Shown: positions 36,909 to 46,440, numbered from the stretch's first letter. The stretch is DNA of 64,000 nt from Clostridium sp. CS001 (GCF_020443565.1 NZ_JAIZZN010000006.1:1-64000), one strand, 5' to 3'. Notes: a model not told the origin generated them from the letters alone. Translations and numbers: made by a program.

Positions 36909-38783
36909 TTAATCCTCCTTTATAGCTTTAAATGCACAAGCATCAATACACGCGCCGCATTTAATACACTTATCTTGATCAATTTTGTAAGGTTGCTTAA
37001 TTTTGCCTGAAATTGCTCCAACCGGGCAAGTTCTTGCACACTTTGAACATCCTTTGCAAAGTTCTTCTTCAATAAATATTGTCTTAAGCTTTACGCAGGT
37101 CTTTGATGGACATTTCTTTTCTATTATATGTGTTTCATATTCATCACGGAAATTTTTAATAGTACTAACAACTGGGAATGCCGCTGTCTTTCCAAGACCA
37201 CATAGTGCTGTTGAGGATATAGTATCTGCAAGTTCTAATAGCATATCTATATCTGAAAGTTTTCCCTTGCCAGCAACAATGTTTTCAAGAATTTCAAGCA
37301 TTCTCTTAGTACCTTCGCGACAAGGAACGCACTTCCCACAGGACTCATTTTGTGTAAAGTTCATAAAGAATCTAGCAACTTCAACCATACAAGTATCTTC
37401 ATCCATAACTACAAGACCACCTGATCCTATCATGGCTCCTGCTTTTTTAAGAGAATCAAAATCTAGTGGCAAATCAAGGTCTGCCTTTGTTAAACATCCA
37501 CCAGACGGACCTCCTATTTGTACAGCTTTAAACGCTTTGCCACCCCTCATTCCTCCACCTATATCAAATATTACTTCTCTTAAAGTTGTACCCATTGGCA
37601 CTTCAATAAGTCCTGTATTTTCAATATTTCCTGTTATAGCAAAAGCCTTTGTTCCTGGACTTTTTTCTGTACCTATTGTTTTATACCATTCTTTACCTTT
37701 GGCAATAATTGGAGGCACGTTGGCAAAAGTTTCAACATTATTAAGTACTGTTGGTTTACCAAAAAGTCCTTGTTCTACTGTTCTTGGAGGTTTTACTCTT
37801 GGCATACCTCTTTTTCCTTCAATTGAAGCTGTAAGCGCACTTCCCTCACCACATACAAAGGCACCTGCTCCTCTATTAATTTTAATATCAAAACTAAAGT
37901 TTGTACCAAGTATATTGTCACCTAAAAGGCCATAACTTCTAGCCTGACTAATAGCATTTTTAAGTCTACTTACTGCAAGAGGATACTCTGCACGAACATA
38001 GATATATCCTTCTTGTGCACCGCAAGCAACAGCAGCTATCATCATTCCTTCAAGTACTCTATGAGGGTCTCCTTCCATTATACTTCTATCCATGAATGCA
38101 CCTGGGTCTCCTTCATCACCATTACAGACAATATATCTAGTTTTTTCTTCTTGGCGTCTTACTTGAGACCATTTACGACCAGCTGGAAATCCTCCGCCGC
38201 CACGTCCCCTTAAACCTGATTCCTCTATTTCTTTAATAACATCATCAGGGCTCATATCAAATAATACCTTTTCAAGAGCGCCATATCCTCCCACACCAAA
38301 ATACTCATCTATAGAAGTTGCATCTATGTGGCCACAATGGTCTAGCGCAATCCTAGTTTGCTTTTTATAAAAAGGAATTTCACTTTGTTTTTTATATATT
38401 TCTCCATCCTTAGTATATGCAAGTCTCTCAACGCATTCATTATTAACTATTGTCTTTTCTAAAATTTCTGCGCAATCCTCTGGCTTTACTTTTATATATA
38501 AATATCCAGAAGGCTCCATTCTTACAAGAGGGCCCATTTCGCAAAATCCATGACATCCACTTTTTTTGATTCCAACTGATTCATCATGTGGTTCCTTTTC
38601 AAGGCTTACTTCGCAATTTATACCTTTATCCTTCATTAATTTCACAAGTTCATCATAAATTTCTAAGGCCCCACCTGCAACGCACCCAGTACCTGCACAT
38701 ATAAGAATCTTCTTGCCTTGATTATCAAGTGACTTACTATATATATTACTAATATCAATCAGATCATTTCTATTAAGAAGCAT
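36909..38783 (-). CDS. hndC: NAD(P)-linked hydrogenase subunit, NuoF-like (HndC/HydB)
   Basis: 624 residues from ATG 38783 (AGGAGG nine bases upstream). N-terminal thioredoxin-like [2Fe-2S] domain about 25-115 (C-A-G-T-G-C and later C-H-G-F-C); NuoF NADH/FMN-binding core with G-R-G-G-G-G-F-P-A-G-R-K-W and G-A-G-A-F-V-C-G-E; a [4Fe-4S] site C-G-K-C-V-P-C-R-E-G; and a C-terminal ferredoxin domain with C-K-G-C-S-K-C-A-R-T-C and C-I-K-C-G-A-C-I-D-A-C. It oxidises NADH and feeds the hydrogenase. The architecture is that of electron-bifurcating HydB subunits. The gene begins one base after the HndA stop codon. Confidence 0.96.
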   Translation of the reverse strand: MLLNRNDLIDISNIYSKSLDNQGKKILICAGTGCVAGGALEIYDELVKLMKDKGINCEVSLEKEPHDESVGIKKSGCHGFCEMGPLVRMEPSGYLYIKVKPEDCAEILEKTIVNNECVERLAYTKDGEIYKKQSEIPFYKKQTRIALDHCGHIDATSIDEYFGVGGYGALEKVLFDMSPDDVIKEIEESGLRGRGGGGFPAGRKWSQVRRQEEKTRYIVCNGDEGDPGAFMDRSIMEGDPHRVLEGMMIAAVACGAQEGYIYVRAEYPLAVSRLKNAISQARSYGLLGDNILGTNFSFDIKINRGAGAFVCGEGSALTASIEGKRGMPRVKPPRTVEQGLFGKPTVLNNVETFANVPPIIAKGKEWYKTIGTEKSPGTKAFAITGNIENTGLIEVPMGTTLREVIFDIGGGMRGGKAFKAVQIGGPSGGCLTKADLDLPLDFDSLKKAGAMIGSGGLVVMDEDTCMVEVARFFMNFTQNESCGKCVPCREGTKRMLEILENIVAGKGKLSDIDMLLELADTISSTALCGLGKTAAFPVVSTIKNFRDEYETHIIEKKCPSKTCVKLKTIFIEEELCKGCSKCARTCPVGAISGKIKQPYKIDQDKCIKCGACIDACAFKAIKED

Positions 38784-38784
38784 A

Positions 38785-39261
38785 TTATTTCTCCTCCTTA
38801 AGCTCATTTAAAATCTCCACTGCTTTTTCTGGTGTCACCGCACCATATACCTTCTCATTAACAGTTATAACAGGTGCAAGTCCACAAGCTCCAAGACAAG
38901 AAACCGTTTCTAAAGTAAACATCAAATCATCTGTTGTAATTTTAGTTTCTGAAAGTTTTAATTCTTTTCTTAGTTTATCCAATATAGGGATTGACTTCCT
39001 TACATGACAAGCAGTCCCATCACATATTTTTATTATATACTTGCCTTTTGGCTCCAAGGAAAAATTATCATAAAAAGTTGCCACACTATATATCTTTGCA
39101 GTACTTACCCCCAGTTTTTCTGATAAGTATTCGAATATCTCCTTAGGTAGGTATCTGTATGTCTCCTGTGTATCTTGCAGTATTGCAATAATATTGCAAG
39201 ATTTAAATTCATGATCTACTAATATACTATCCAACTTACTATAATCAAATGGCGTATTCAT
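38785..39261 (-). CDS. hndA: NuoE-like [2Fe-2S] subunit (HndA/HydC)
   Basis: 158 residues, standard length. N-terminal helical region, then a thioredoxin fold with ligand cysteines C-D-G-T-A-C-H and C-L-G-A-C-G-L-A-P. It is the small subunit that pairs with the NuoF-like protein. First gene of the operon hndA-hndC-hndD-[2Fe-2S] protein; ATG has AAGGGGG. Confidence 0.95.
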   Translation of the reverse strand: MNTPFDYSKLDSILVDHEFKSCNIIAILQDTQETYRYLPKEIFEYLSEKLGVSTAKIYSVATFYDNFSLEPKGKYIIKICDGTACHVRKSIPILDKLRKELKLSETKITTDDLMFTLETVSCLGACGLAPVITVNEKVYGAVTPEKAVEILNELKEEK

Positions 39262-39603
39262 TGTAGTTCCCCCTTGTTAACATTGTTAAATTATTATCAT
39301 AATTACATCATATAATAGTCTTTTGAATATTGCAATAGTTAAAATTATTATTTTTTAGAATAATAAAGTTTACGCCTATACACTTTATGAATAATAACTT
39401 GCAATATTAAATATAAACTTCTCACTCTATATAATGTTGATATATTTTTAACAACTTTTATTATTAAATTAGCTATTTTTATAAAACATACAATTACTGG
39501 CACTCAATTAACTTTATATATCATTAAAACTATAATATTTTGATAAATTTAGTCATATTTAGTCGTTGGTATATTTTTTAAAATTGTATTAATATTCATA
39601 AAT
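39262..39603. promoter_or_regulatory. upstream region of the hydrogenase operon with repeated TTAACAA half-sites
   Basis: On the minus strand TTAACAA occurs twice in direct order, at 39283-39289 and 39274-39280, next to the ribosome binding site of hndA. TTAACAA is the half-site of the NADH-responsive Rex repressor, but Rex sites are usually inverted (TTGTTAA-N4-TTAACAA) and this pair is direct, so I treat it as weak. The remaining stretch is AT-rich with no gene. Confidence 0.3.
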
Positions 39604-39647
39604 AAAAAAGCGCAGCGAAGTAATTAAATTTCTTCACTGCGTTTTTT
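39604..39647 (-). terminator. terminator of the SPFH gene
   Basis: AAAAAAGCGCAGCGAAG at the left pairs with CTTCACTGCGTTTTTT at the right, with one bulge and one mismatch. It lies directly after the SPFH stop codon. Confidence 0.88.
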
Positions 39648-39659
39648 ATATTAGTTGTT

Positions 39660-41879
39660 TTAAGATTTCATTACATCTTTAACATTCATATCTTCTATAC
39701 ATCTTGACACTGTTTCACTTTTACCACTTACCATATTTGCAAGTACCATACTCAATATACCTTCCATTGCATTAGGTGTTTTTCCATCAGCTCCACCCAT
39801 TATTACCGTTTGTGGTACCAGTTGAGATTTGGTTATCTTTAATGCCTCTGCAAATGCCATCATAACACTCTGTTGCACTTGAAGTTCTGGACCACCATAT
39901 GCCTCAACTAAAGCTCTTGCTGCCGCTCCCTTTGCAATACCTACCTTTGTTTCTTGCTCAGCGGTAGCATCTGCAACAGCTTTAATATTTAGTGCTGTTG
40001 CATTACCAACTTTTTCAAGTTTGAATGCCTCTGAGCTTGCTTGTAATTCTACTTGCTTAGCATTAGCGGTGGCTGTTAATTCAATTGTCTTAGCCCCTGC
40101 AGCTGCTTGCGCTTCTCTAGTATACCTTTCAGCATCTGCTTCTTGAGTTCTCTTATATTTGTCTGCTTCAGCAAGTTTCTGCATTTTTAATGCTAACTGC
40201 TCTGCCGATCTTAATTCTGATTTACCTTTGTTGTCAGCAACCTCAATGTCAATACTTGATTGTGTAAGTGCAGACTGGGCTGTTGCCTTTGCTTGAGCCT
40301 CATTTAATTCCCTTTGCTTTTCAGCAGACTTTTGCTTAGCTTCGTTAGTCTTAATCTCTTCCATAGCTACTTGTCTATCTCTTAATTGTGCAAGAATCTT
40401 TTCAATCCTTGTATCACTAGCTGAAGCAGCAGGTGTTCCAATTAATACTTCCTGTAATTCTAAATCATATAATTTAAATTTCTCTTTCATTTCATCTGAT
40501 GCTTGTTGTTGAATTTGACTTCTATCTTGAACTAATTCTATAAGTGTCTTGGTTTGCCCAATATTCTTGAAGTACCCAGCCACCATAGGGTCAAGAGATT
40601 GTTCAATAAGCATTTTAATGTCTCCAAACCTTTGTATAACTGATGATGCTTTTCTATAATCAATATTAAATACTACTGTTAAAGGTAGATTAGGTTCAAA
40701 AGCATCCTTAGTTATTAAACTAATTTCTTTTAAATTATCATCTAATCTGTGTACACCAGTTTGACCACTAATCCATTTTAATATAACGTTAGTGGTAGGA
40801 ACTGGCACAACTTTACCAGCATAGGTATTGAACGCATATTTACCTGGCATCATAGGATCTCTCCAAATACCCTTTTTACCTTGCTCAACAAGCTCTCCAT
40901 GAGAGTACCCTGTACCTGAAACATCTTCACCTTTATCTCCAAAATAACTTACAACAACTCCTACATAACCAATCTCGATTATACTCTTAGGAACTATATC
41001 AACACTTGCGAACATTCTATTAATGAAGTAAACCCCATCTGTAAGTACTTGCATCTGTTTACCTTTCCTACCATCTGCTGCCAAGAACTTCTCTGGCTCT
41101 TGGAAGTTATTGTGATAGAATTCATTATTTATACCATCACCAACAATAGGTGCTATAATTGCTCCATTGTCTGGTGTTGGTCCCTCATTAATAGTGACAA
41201 TACCTATAGTATCACGACTAGCTAAATTGTTACCTGCTTTATTGTAAATAACTGACATTTCACTACCATCATTCTGCTGCATTAGTTGCTCAGGAGCTTT
41301 TGAGCTGGATATAAGTACAGGACTAAAACCTCCTACTCTAATTAAATCACTTCTCATTGTTTCTATTTGAGCAGTCTCATCCTTTGAAGTAAATATTGAA
41401 TGCACCTTGTCTTTTGTGATTATAATAAATTGTGCTAAATTAAATGCATAAGTACCCTCACGGAGAATCTGCCTCTGTGGACCCTTTTGCCCACCATTAC
41501 TTAAAAATGCTACAACATCCTGGAATGATTTACTTTCTGGTATTACCTTACCTAAAGTTTGACCATCTCCTAAGCTTTCTCCTGACCTTGAAAATACATA
41601 AGCTATTTGACCTTGTGGTATGGTTACAAGCCTTACCTTCTTAATCTTATACTTGAAAGGTGTTTTGAAGTGAACACCAGCCCTTAGCACTTCTGGTTGG
41701 TAACCTGCCTCTCCTTTAAGTGCTATAAGCCCATCTGCAGGAACAGATCCCCCCAAACTCCACCATTTTTCAACAATGCCTACTTCATCTGTCCCAATGC
41801 TTGTAAACCCTATGCCATAAGCAATTAAAAATAATGATACTAGAACTACACCTACTATAATTAAAATTGTATAATCCAT
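39660..41879 (-). CDS. large SPFH/flotillin-like membrane protein
   Basis: 739 residues, longer than typical flotillins (about 500). One N-terminal membrane segment at about 5-25, then an extended N-terminal region with three blocks of the form G-x-K-G ... G-x-Y-x-x-N (near residues 133-147, 272-288 and 335-355), an SPFH/band-7 domain about 290-490, an Ala/Glu/Lys/Gln-rich coiled coil about 490-650 and a hydrophobic-Ala tail. SPFH proteins assemble into membrane-anchored cages or microdomain scaffolds. No NfeD-type partner is next to it; monocistronic. The extended N-terminal half is the unusual part. ATG lies after AAGGGGGAAGGGC. Confidence 0.85.
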   Translation of the reverse strand: MDYTILIIVGVVLVSLFLIAYGIGFTSIGTDEVGIVEKWWSLGGSVPADGLIALKGEAGYQPEVLRAGVHFKTPFKYKIKKVRLVTIPQGQIAYVFSRSGESLGDGQTLGKVIPESKSFQDVVAFLSNGGQKGPQRQILREGTYAFNLAQFIIITKDKVHSIFTSKDETAQIETMRSDLIRVGGFSPVLISSSKAPEQLMQQNDGSEMSVIYNKAGNNLASRDTIGIVTINEGPTPDNGAIIAPIVGDGINNEFYHNNFQEPEKFLAADGRKGKQMQVLTDGVYFINRMFASVDIVPKSIIEIGYVGVVVSYFGDKGEDVSGTGYSHGELVEQGKKGIWRDPMMPGKYAFNTYAGKVVPVPTTNVILKWISGQTGVHRLDDNLKEISLITKDAFEPNLPLTVVFNIDYRKASSVIQRFGDIKMLIEQSLDPMVAGYFKNIGQTKTLIELVQDRSQIQQQASDEMKEKFKLYDLELQEVLIGTPAASASDTRIEKILAQLRDRQVAMEEIKTNEAKQKSAEKQRELNEAQAKATAQSALTQSSIDIEVADNKGKSELRSAEQLALKMQKLAEADKYKRTQEADAERYTREAQAAAGAKTIELTATANAKQVELQASSEAFKLEKVGNATALNIKAVADATAEQETKVGIAKGAAARALVEAYGGPELQVQQSVMMAFAEALKITKSQLVPQTVIMGGADGKTPNAMEGILSMVLANMVSGKSETVSRCIEDMNVKDVMKS

Positions 41880-42021
41880 GCCCTTCCCCCTTTACAGTTT
41901 TTGTTCCTAATTATAAATATTGTAACATGATAATTATATCACAAATAATGTTCTGCTAGAACTCATAGTTATATATTTTTTAAACGGTTTTTACATCCGA
42001 AAGTGTGATAAAAAAATTAAA

Positions 42022-42048
42022 GTAGAGATGTATAATTACCATCTCTAC
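42022..42048 (-). terminator. terminator after the repeat-containing surface protein
   Basis: GTAGAGATG at 42022-42030 pairs with CATCTCTAC at 42040-42048; the minus-strand 3' side is TTTAATTTTTTTA. Confidence 0.88.
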
Positions 42049-42066
42049 CTTAATAAACTCTTCAAG

Positions 42067-44565
42067 TTATTTAACTTTTTCTTTTACTTTGATTTCTAAC
42101 ATTAATATTTCCGATGCAAATTCAGCAGGCTTCGATTTTACTCGCATGTGCATATATTTAGCACCATTTGGTGATATATTATCTAAAGTACTTTCACTGA
42201 ACCCTAGAGAAATTCCATTACTCCAATCACCTGGTGTAGAAGAACTTGTGCTCATTATATATTCATAATTAGTACCCACTTGTAAATCCATTAACTTAAA
42301 TGCACCTTCATTTGTTCCTGGAAGTAAAATAATTTTAGCTATTTTACCTCTACTAGGCACTTCTAATTTTTGAACATAATATTGAGATGATTTTTTCGGT
42401 CTAAAATAATAAGTTTTTCCTGGTTCTAATCTTATAGTCTCATCATTTCCAGTAGTAGCACCTGAAAAATTACTGCTAAGCGACCATTCGATATCTTTAG
42501 ATATCTTTTCATTTGTAGCCTCTTTTTCAAAGTTTATTGTATACTTAGGCATTTTTCTTAATTCTTGAATTTCTCCTGCAAAACTAGATTCGGAAGCTTT
42601 AAATCTAAAGTAGTAAATGCTGCCATCGCTGATTGTAAGCGGCGATGTTACCCCTCCATTTCCGCCTATATTTGCTGATAAAAAGTTGTCATTATTTGAC
42701 CATTCTACTGTAATAGGCACATTTTCTACTGTAGAATTATTTTCATAATCTATACTGAAGTTTGTAGATGATGGTCTTGGTGGCACTACTAATTTCTTAT
42801 AACTACTTGAAAATTCTGATTCAGTAGCTCTCTTTCTAAAATAATAAGTTTGTCCTGGTTTTAATGATACCTCTTCACCTAAAGAATCCTTAACATTGTA
42901 TGTGAATTTAATATCCTCTGCATATTGTATTCCAGCTGGTAATTTATTTTTAGTTTTCTCATTTTTAAAATCTATAGTTAGATCACCAGTTATTGTCTCC
43001 GTTCTGGATTTTATATTCAGCTTATAAACATCTTCGCCTGCAAATTCACCTTCAGTTGATGCATATCTAAAATACAAATACTTTTCCGTATCTCCTGGAT
43101 TTAAATCAATAACCTGTCCTGTTCCCTTTTTAACATCTTTTATAAATTTATCATCCTCAGAATATTCAACATTATTTGGAACTATCTGTAGAGTTTTCTC
43201 ATCTGTATAGTTAATATTAAAATGATAAGGTAATTTTGTTGTATTTCTTTCTTTGCCCTGCAGCTTAAATTCTTTACTTGAAAAGGTCCTAGAACTGTCA
43301 GATGCTTTGACTCTAAAGTATAACGTTTTACCTGGTATTAATTTTACACTCTTATTCTCTCCTAGCTTTACATTTGTAGTAAATGCTATATCTTCTGCAT
43401 ATTCAATAGAACTTGAAACAGTTTGCTTTGTTGATTCAGTAACATAGTTTATATCAAAAACGGGCTTATTAGGTCTTGCCGGTATTGACAATTGAAATAT
43501 ATTCCCTGGAAGTGCCTTATCTGTAGCCTTAATTCTAAAATATAAAATCTTTACTCCATCATCTATACTTAAATTGCCATCAAATCTAACTTTTTGATTT
43601 TGACCATCTTTTTTATTCTTAGTAAAATTTTTATCTTCAGCATATTCTACTGTACTCGGTATTGCTTCGACTGTACATTCATTTATGTAATCTATTGTAT
43701 ACTTAGGTGCTACTACATTAGAATTTCCAACCTCTATATAATTGTTTTTATTTAAGATTTCTCTTGCAAACACCTTTTTCGACTTTTCATAAGATATATT
43801 TCTTGTTTCATTATCGCTGCATACATTCCAAGTTCCATTTATACCATTTGAGGAATCTACACTATATTCCATTTCTACTGTAGTATTAGTAAGCCTATTG
43901 CTTTCATGATCAATACCAACACTATCAAGATAAATTGTAGTCCTTAACTTAACTCCATCTCTTTTTAATACTTCATATAATAAGTTTGGAGTTTTAATAA
44001 GTTCTTGTAGTGTGTAAGGTACTCCTTTCTTAGATAAATCCTTTATATTTGGTATATTACTAGTTGCTTTAGATTGATTAAATTTAATTATTTTTGTTTG
44101 TAGTATATTTCCACTACTGCCTTTTGCAATTATCTGGATATCATCTCCATCTTGAAGTGACGTTATTCCAACGTTATATACTTCTGATGAACCTTTTTTT
44201 ACAAGTTTAGCTTCATACTGTTCCAAATTTATTACAATTATAAACTTGGATACAGCTGTATTTTTGCTTATATCTATACTCGTAATGTTTCCTTTACCAG
44301 TATTTGCTGCATTATAAATTATGACTCCATTTATATATTCAGGATTTACAAAAACATTTAATTTCATAGGTGAATAATCTTTTAAAAGACCATCTAAAGA
44401 AATGCTTTCTTGTCCTTTTATTAATTTATTAAAATCATATTCTCTAGAATTAATATCTATAGCGGCATTAACACTTAAGCAATTTAATATTAGCATTAAT
44501 ACAATTGCCGCACTAATAAATTTATGTAAGCTTCCCTTGTTCATATTATGTAAATTAATTTTCAT
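42067..44565 (-). CDS. secreted protein with about seven tandem 75-residue repeats
   Basis: 832 residues. Signal peptide about 1-35 (M-K-I-N-L ... C-L-S-V-N-A-A). After an N-terminal unique region (about 36-270), repeats of about 70-80 residues follow. Each has a start of the type x-x-I-x-Y/F-x-x-E-x-T, then V-E-Y-A-E-D-x-x-F, a loop, L-x-P-G-x-T-x-Y-F-R, K-A-S-E-S-x-F-A-G-E and a Leu/Pro end; the last copies are most divergent. No LPXTG or SLH anchor seen. Probably a surface or extracellular adhesive/structural protein. Starts 29 bases after the stop of the gene at 44595, so they are likely cotranscribed. Confidence 0.75.
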   Translation of the reverse strand: MKINLHNMNKGSLHKFISAAIVLMLILNCLSVNAAIDINSREYDFNKLIKGQESISLDGLLKDYSPMKLNVFVNPEYINGVIIYNAANTGKGNITSIDISKNTAVSKFIIVINLEQYEAKLVKKGSSEVYNVGITSLQDGDDIQIIAKGSSGNILQTKIIKFNQSKATSNIPNIKDLSKKGVPYTLQELIKTPNLLYEVLKRDGVKLRTTIYLDSVGIDHESNRLTNTTVEMEYSVDSSNGINGTWNVCSDNETRNISYEKSKKVFAREILNKNNYIEVGNSNVVAPKYTIDYINECTVEAIPSTVEYAEDKNFTKNKKDGQNQKVRFDGNLSIDDGVKILYFRIKATDKALPGNIFQLSIPARPNKPVFDINYVTESTKQTVSSSIEYAEDIAFTTNVKLGENKSVKLIPGKTLYFRVKASDSSRTFSSKEFKLQGKERNTTKLPYHFNINYTDEKTLQIVPNNVEYSEDDKFIKDVKKGTGQVIDLNPGDTEKYLYFRYASTEGEFAGEDVYKLNIKSRTETITGDLTIDFKNEKTKNKLPAGIQYAEDIKFTYNVKDSLGEEVSLKPGQTYYFRKRATESEFSSSYKKLVVPPRPSSTNFSIDYENNSTVENVPITVEWSNNDNFLSANIGGNGGVTSPLTISDGSIYYFRFKASESSFAGEIQELRKMPKYTINFEKEATNEKISKDIEWSLSSNFSGATTGNDETIRLEPGKTYYFRPKKSSQYYVQKLEVPSRGKIAKIILLPGTNEGAFKLMDLQVGTNYEYIMSTSSSTPGDWSNGISLGFSESTLDNISPNGAKYMHMRVKSKPAEFASEILMLEIKVKEKVK

Positions 44566-44594
44566 TCTATTTGCCCTCCTTAAATCATATAATG

Positions 44595-45245
44595 CTACTG
44601 ACTTATAATATGCTCTTTTTTATCTAATAACTTGTTATTCTTATCAAATATTTGAATAATTACTTTTTTTCCTACACCTATATCGGAAAGTCCTAATGCA
44701 TAATTATTATTACCCTCATATTTCATTTCAATATTATTTACAGTTACTTTGAAAACCTCTTTTGAAGTGTTAATTTGAATATATGTGAGTAATGTGCTAA
44801 TGTTTGTTTTAATAGAAATATCATTACCATTTAATTCTTCTAGCTTAAAAGAATATATAACTTGTTTTGATAATCTTTCTCCATTTTCACCCTTTATATC
44901 ATTAACATAAATCTTATAAGATTTATTTACTTCGTATTCTTTTATTGCTGAAAGCTCTACAGTTTTCTTGTCACTTAGCAACTTTAAATTAGTACCAATC
45001 TTATTATTACTGCTATCAACTACGTAAATGTTTGATAACATACTGCTTTCATCAATGTTTTTATTAAACTTAATGCGCCATACCTTTTTCGCATCTTTTA
45101 TAATAGATTCATTGCTGATCTCCTTTGCATTTATGTTTGTATAAGTAGTAGCCGCTATGAAATTAGTATTTATACCAATATTAAAGGCTAAAAACACAAT
45201 TAATACTAGGCATGCAGTTTTCTTAAAAAAATTATTACATTTCAT
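44595..45245 (-). CDS. secreted protein with SbsA/Big-type Ig-like domain
   Basis: 216 residues. Signal peptide about 1-31. Residues about 50-133 form an Ig-like domain of the SbsA/Big_5 type: W-R-I-K-F-N-K-N-I-D, then I-Y-V-V-D-S-S-N-N-K-I-G and K-S-Y-K-I-Y-V-N-D-I-K-G-E-N-G-E-R-L-S, where the first strand bears the F-x-x-x-I-D motif. The rest is a second small beta-rich region. Likely a surface structural protein acting with the repeat protein encoded just downstream. Confidence 0.72.
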   Translation of the reverse strand: MKCNNFFKKTACLVLIVFLAFNIGINTNFIAATTYTNINAKEISNESIIKDAKKVWRIKFNKNIDESSMLSNIYVVDSSNNKIGTNLKLLSDKKTVELSAIKEYEVNKSYKIYVNDIKGENGERLSKQVIYSFKLEELNGNDISIKTNISTLLTYIQINTSKEVFKVTVNNIEMKYEGNNNYALGLSDIGVGKKVIIQIFDKNNKLLDKKEHIISQ

Positions 45246-45555
45246 TAAATATCCTCCTTAAATTGAAAGTATCTTTTTAAAAATAAATTGTTTATATAAT
45301 ACATGAATGTTTAGACAATTTACACCAGACATCCAAAAATAGCAAATTAAAGATAGCTTAATATATAATACCATACTTCTACTTATAGATATCGTCAACT
45401 TATAGGATTTCTTTACTGTTTTCATGAATATGATCATTATTTTGTCTTAATCACCAAAATAATGTAAGTACTAAAAAGAATAAAAGGGTACTATTAGTAT
45501 AGTGATTTCTTCAATTTAAATCTAATCTGAATTTTTCAAAAAATAACACAAATAT
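45246..45555. other. intergenic stretch upstream of surface-protein genes
   Basis: Holds the leader of the surface-protein operon. I see no gene. The AT-rich block holds many possible promoter boxes but none I can single out, and I see no c-di-GMP riboswitch signature. Confidence 0.5.
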
Positions 45556-45595
45556 ACACAATCCATCAGAATAAATTAATTCTGATGGATTGTGT
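45556..45595 (-). terminator. terminator of the nitroreductase gene
   Basis: ACACAATCCATCAGAAT at the left pairs with ATTCTGATGGATTGTGT at the right around AAATTA. The core AATCCATCAGAAT stem is the same as in the hairpin at 58983-59018. Confidence 0.9.
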
Positions 45596-45612
45596 ATTCA
45601 TACTTTATGTGA

Positions 45613-46173
45613 TTATTTTATATAATTCACTGTGTTTTCTTTTCTTTTTGGCGCATTAGTTATATTAATCTTTTTATATCCAAGGGCTATTGAATGTATT
45701 TGTTTAAAGCCCTCTGGTATTCCAAGTTCTTTAACAAGTTCTTTGCCTTCTTCACTATTTAATAGATATGCAATAAAACCAACCCAACATGAGCCAATTT
45801 CTAATGATTCTGCTGCTATAAGCATATTTTCTACTGCTGCGCCACAATCCACTGAGGCATAATTATTATTTTCATCCCCTGATACTAATACTACTGTCGG
45901 TGCATTGTAAAATACGTGAAAGTTTTCATTATCAGCAAGTCTTCTAATATATTCATTATCAGACTTTCCTGCAACTACTTTAAAATCAACATTTAATCTG
46001 TCTATGATATCTTTGCTTTGCATTACTGTAAAGTGCCATGGTTGTTGATTATTAGCACTTGGCGCATAAATGCCTGCATCCATTATTGCTTGTATCTCTA
46101 TTTCCTTAAGTTGTTCTGGCAAAAAAGCCCTTGTACTTCTTCTATTTCTTATGTTTTTTAAAGTTTCATTCAT
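45613..46173 (-). CDS. nitroreductase-family FMN oxidoreductase
   Basis: 186 residues from ATG 46173, since GGAGGG precedes it; the first in-frame ATG at 46215 lies 14 codons upstream without such a site. Typical features: R-N-R-R-S-T-R-A-F near residues 7-15 for FMN phosphate binding, A-P-S-A-N-N-Q-Q-P-W-H-F near 39-50, and I-G-S-C-W-V-G-F in the C-terminal half. It uses NAD(P)H to reduce nitroaromatics, quinones or flavins. Monocistronic with a strong terminator. Confidence 0.9.
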   Translation of the reverse strand: MNETLKNIRNRRSTRAFLPEQLKEIEIQAIMDAGIYAPSANNQQPWHFTVMQSKDIIDRLNVDFKVVAGKSDNEYIRRLADNENFHVFYNAPTVVLVSGDENNNYASVDCGAAVENMLIAAESLEIGSCWVGFIAYLLNSEEGKELVKELGIPEGFKQIHSIALGYKKINITNAPKRKENTVNYIK

Positions 46174-46377
46174 ATTAAAACCCTCCATTTTGTTTTTACT
46201 ATTGATCAATTTCAATTGTACTATTATATTACCTTAATGCAAGTACGCACTTTTTTAATTTATAGTTACCATATTGATACCATCATGTTTTATTTATTAA
46301 TCCTAAATATCTTAATTTATTTAGAATGTTTGCAATCATTACTATATAAAAATGGCTTTGCTATTTTATTTTTAAAA

Positions 46378-46419
46378 AAGTAGAGCGTGACTTAAAATTA
46401 CATAAGCCACGCTCTACTT
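46378..46419 (-). terminator. terminator
   Basis: AAGTAGAGCGTG at the left pairs with CACGCTCTACTT at the right, with a further CTTA/TAAG pair inside separated by a mismatch. It ends the small membrane-protein gene at 46441-46803. Confidence 0.9.
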
Positions 46420-46440
46420 AATAACATCTTTTAGATATCC

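Noticed and set aside
37003-37935. 310-codon open frame antisense to the NuoF-like gene
   Set aside because: It lies fully opposite a well-supported conserved gene, has no ribosome binding site and its composition is that of a reverse-complement shadow.
39274-39289. Canonical Rex operator upstream of hndA
   Set aside because: The half-sites are in direct, not inverted, order; reported only as a weak observation.
45246-45555. c-di-GMP riboswitch before the surface-protein genes
   Set aside because: Looked for the GEMM conserved blocks because adhesins and a GGDEF protein are present; none seen.
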